DNA of 6,836 nt from Erysipelotrichaceae bacterium. GTDB taxonomy: Bacteria > Bacillota_I > Bacilli_A > Erysipelotrichales > Coprobacillaceae. Location of the stretch: NCBI GenBank assembly GCA_021200395.1, contig JAJQGQ010000179.1:1-6836 (forward strand), read 5' to 3'. Of this stretch, positions 6,023 to 6,836 are shown in pieces. The stretch's first letter is position 1; each line of letters opens with the position of its first letter. Under the pieces are notes generated by a model that saw only the letters and a list, made by a program, of their open reading frames with translations, made no database searches and had not been told where the DNA came from. Position numbers and translations under genes: made by a program.

Positions 6023-6836
6023 ATGTCGTTATATTGGCAATTGTTATTAGCTTCCTTATTTTGGGGTAGCAATGTTATTGTGATGAAAATAGTAATCAAT
6101 GATATATCTTATATGATGCTGGCTTTACTTCGTGTTTTATTGTCATTTTTATGTTTGACTTTTTATATGATATATAAGCATATGAGTTTTCGTTATTCCT
6201 ATCATCTTCGTGCTTTTGTTATTGGGATATTAGGTATTTATTTGAATTTTGTCTTGACTTTTATGGGGATGCAAGAAGTGAGTGGTCAAAATAATGCTTT
6301 ATTGAATGCATTAGCACCAGTGGTAACATTTATTTTTTCTCTTGTTTTATTGCATCAAAAGGGTCATATATATGATTATATAGCACTTATTTTGGCTATT
6401 ATAGCTTTTTTAATATCCATTCGTTTTGATTTAAGTCAAATTCATTTTGGATTTATCTATTTATTTATGGGGATGATGATGTATATGTTATCTCATGTCT
6501 ATATTCAAAAGTATCAACTTCAACATTGTTATCAACTCATATTTTATGAATTATTATATGGTTTATTATTTCTTATTATTCACTCTTATATTATTCATGC
6601 TATTGATATTTCTACTTTAATAAAACTATCTTTATTTCAGTGGTTATTATTAATCGTTATTTCAGGCATGGGTTTTGCCTTTATTCAAGTAACTTATATG
6701 AAATCTATTCATAATATTGGTGCTTATAAAACAAGTTTTTATTTAAGTTTAAATCCTGTTATTACTTATATTGAATCTATTATTTTTTTAAAAGAATCTA
6801 TAGATATCATTCATATTTTAAGTTTTATTTTTATTA
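6023..6836 (+). CDS. EamA/DMT-superfamily membrane transporter (3' end beyond the window)
   Basis: An open frame of 271 codons runs off the right edge without a stop. It is very hydrophobic, with about ten membrane helices (roughly residues 4-22, 29-50, 64-83, 92-111, 118-135, 142-161, 172-192, 206-226, 236-256 and 263 onward). These form the two five-helix EamA repeats of the drug/metabolite transporter superfamily. Diagnostic stretches are the first-helix LLLASLFWGSN (7-17), LNALAPVVTFIFSLVLL (94-110) ending the first repeat's core, and the matching SFYLSLNPVITYIESIIFLKE (238-258) in the second. Family length is near 290-300, so only about 20-30 residues are missing. The substrate cannot be told from sequence; members export amino acids or other metabolites. 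The start is chosen from AGGGTGG, 4 bases upstream of the ATG, which lies inside a perfect hairpin. It sits 44 bases after the ABC pseudogene and may share its transcript. Confidence 0.92.
   Translation, partial: MSLYWQLLLASLFWGSNVIVMKIVINDISYMMLALLRVLLSFLCLTFYMIYKHMSFRYSYHLRAFVIGILGIYLNFVLTFMGMQEVSGQNNALLNALAPVVTFIFSLVLLHQKGHIYDYIALILAIIAFLISIRFDLSQIHFGFIYLFMGMMMYMLSHVYIQKYQLQHCYQLIFYELLYGLLFLIIHSYIIHAIDISTLIKLSLFQWLLLIVISGMGFAFIQVTYMKSIHNIGAYKTSFYLSLNPVITYIESIIFLKESIDIIHILSFIFI

Noticed and set aside
1..6836. CRISPR array, tRNA or rRNA gene, insertion sequence, phage or defence system
   Set aside because: I saw no spaced direct repeats, no tRNA-like cloverleaf or rRNA segments, and no transposase, integrase or defence-type motifs; nearly all of the sequence is accounted for by metabolic and transporter genes.

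Overview
The window is strongly A+T-rich, and every gene I can support lies on the plus strand. Codons are A/T-ending, Shine-Dalgarno sites are strong and purine-rich, genes overlap tightly, and TGA is used as a stop while Trp is TGG. Together with the gene order (YlbF-like tail, rsmD, coaD) and a class 1B dihydroorotate dehydrogenase with a PyrK subunit, this points to a low-GC Bacillota chromosome. An Erysipelotrichia-type gut bacterium is my guess for the lineage, but the sequence alone does not prove it.

Region 1 (1-1149) is a housekeeping cluster. It holds the last 32 codons of an upstream gene that resembles a YlbF-family protein, then rsmD (16S rRNA guanine-N2 methyltransferase), then coaD (phosphopantetheine adenylyltransferase, coenzyme A synthesis). 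Each gene joins the next by a 4-base ATGA overlap. A weak A/T-rich hairpin with a T run follows the coaD stop.

Region 2 (1177-5008) is a compact pyrimidine operon, pyrB-pyrC-pyrK-pyrD. The three proteins PyrB, PyrC and PyrD/PyrK carry carbamoyl phosphate plus aspartate through carbamoyl-aspartate and dihydroorotate to orotate, with PyrK passing electrons from PyrD toward NAD+. All three internal junctions are 8-base overlaps of the form ATGNNTAA. A textbook intrinsic terminator closes the operon. No pyrR, carA/carB, pyrE, pyrF or pyrI is present, and I see no PyrR-type attenuator in front of pyrB.

Region 3 (5009-5978) has its own extended -10 promoter, preceded by a long imperfect inverted repeat. 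The promoter drives an OpuCA/OpuBA-like osmoprotectant ABC ATPase gene that is broken. It has an in-frame TGA where a conserved Arg belongs, altered Walker A and signature motifs, no CBS domains, and no permease beside it.

Region 4 (5979-6836) opens with a perfect 12-bp hairpin that contains the Shine-Dalgarno of the next gene. That gene encodes an EamA/DMT-family membrane transporter and runs off the end of the window. I see no new multi-gene system. The points most worth checking are the decaying ABC ATPase and the hairpin-masked ribosome site of the EamA gene.
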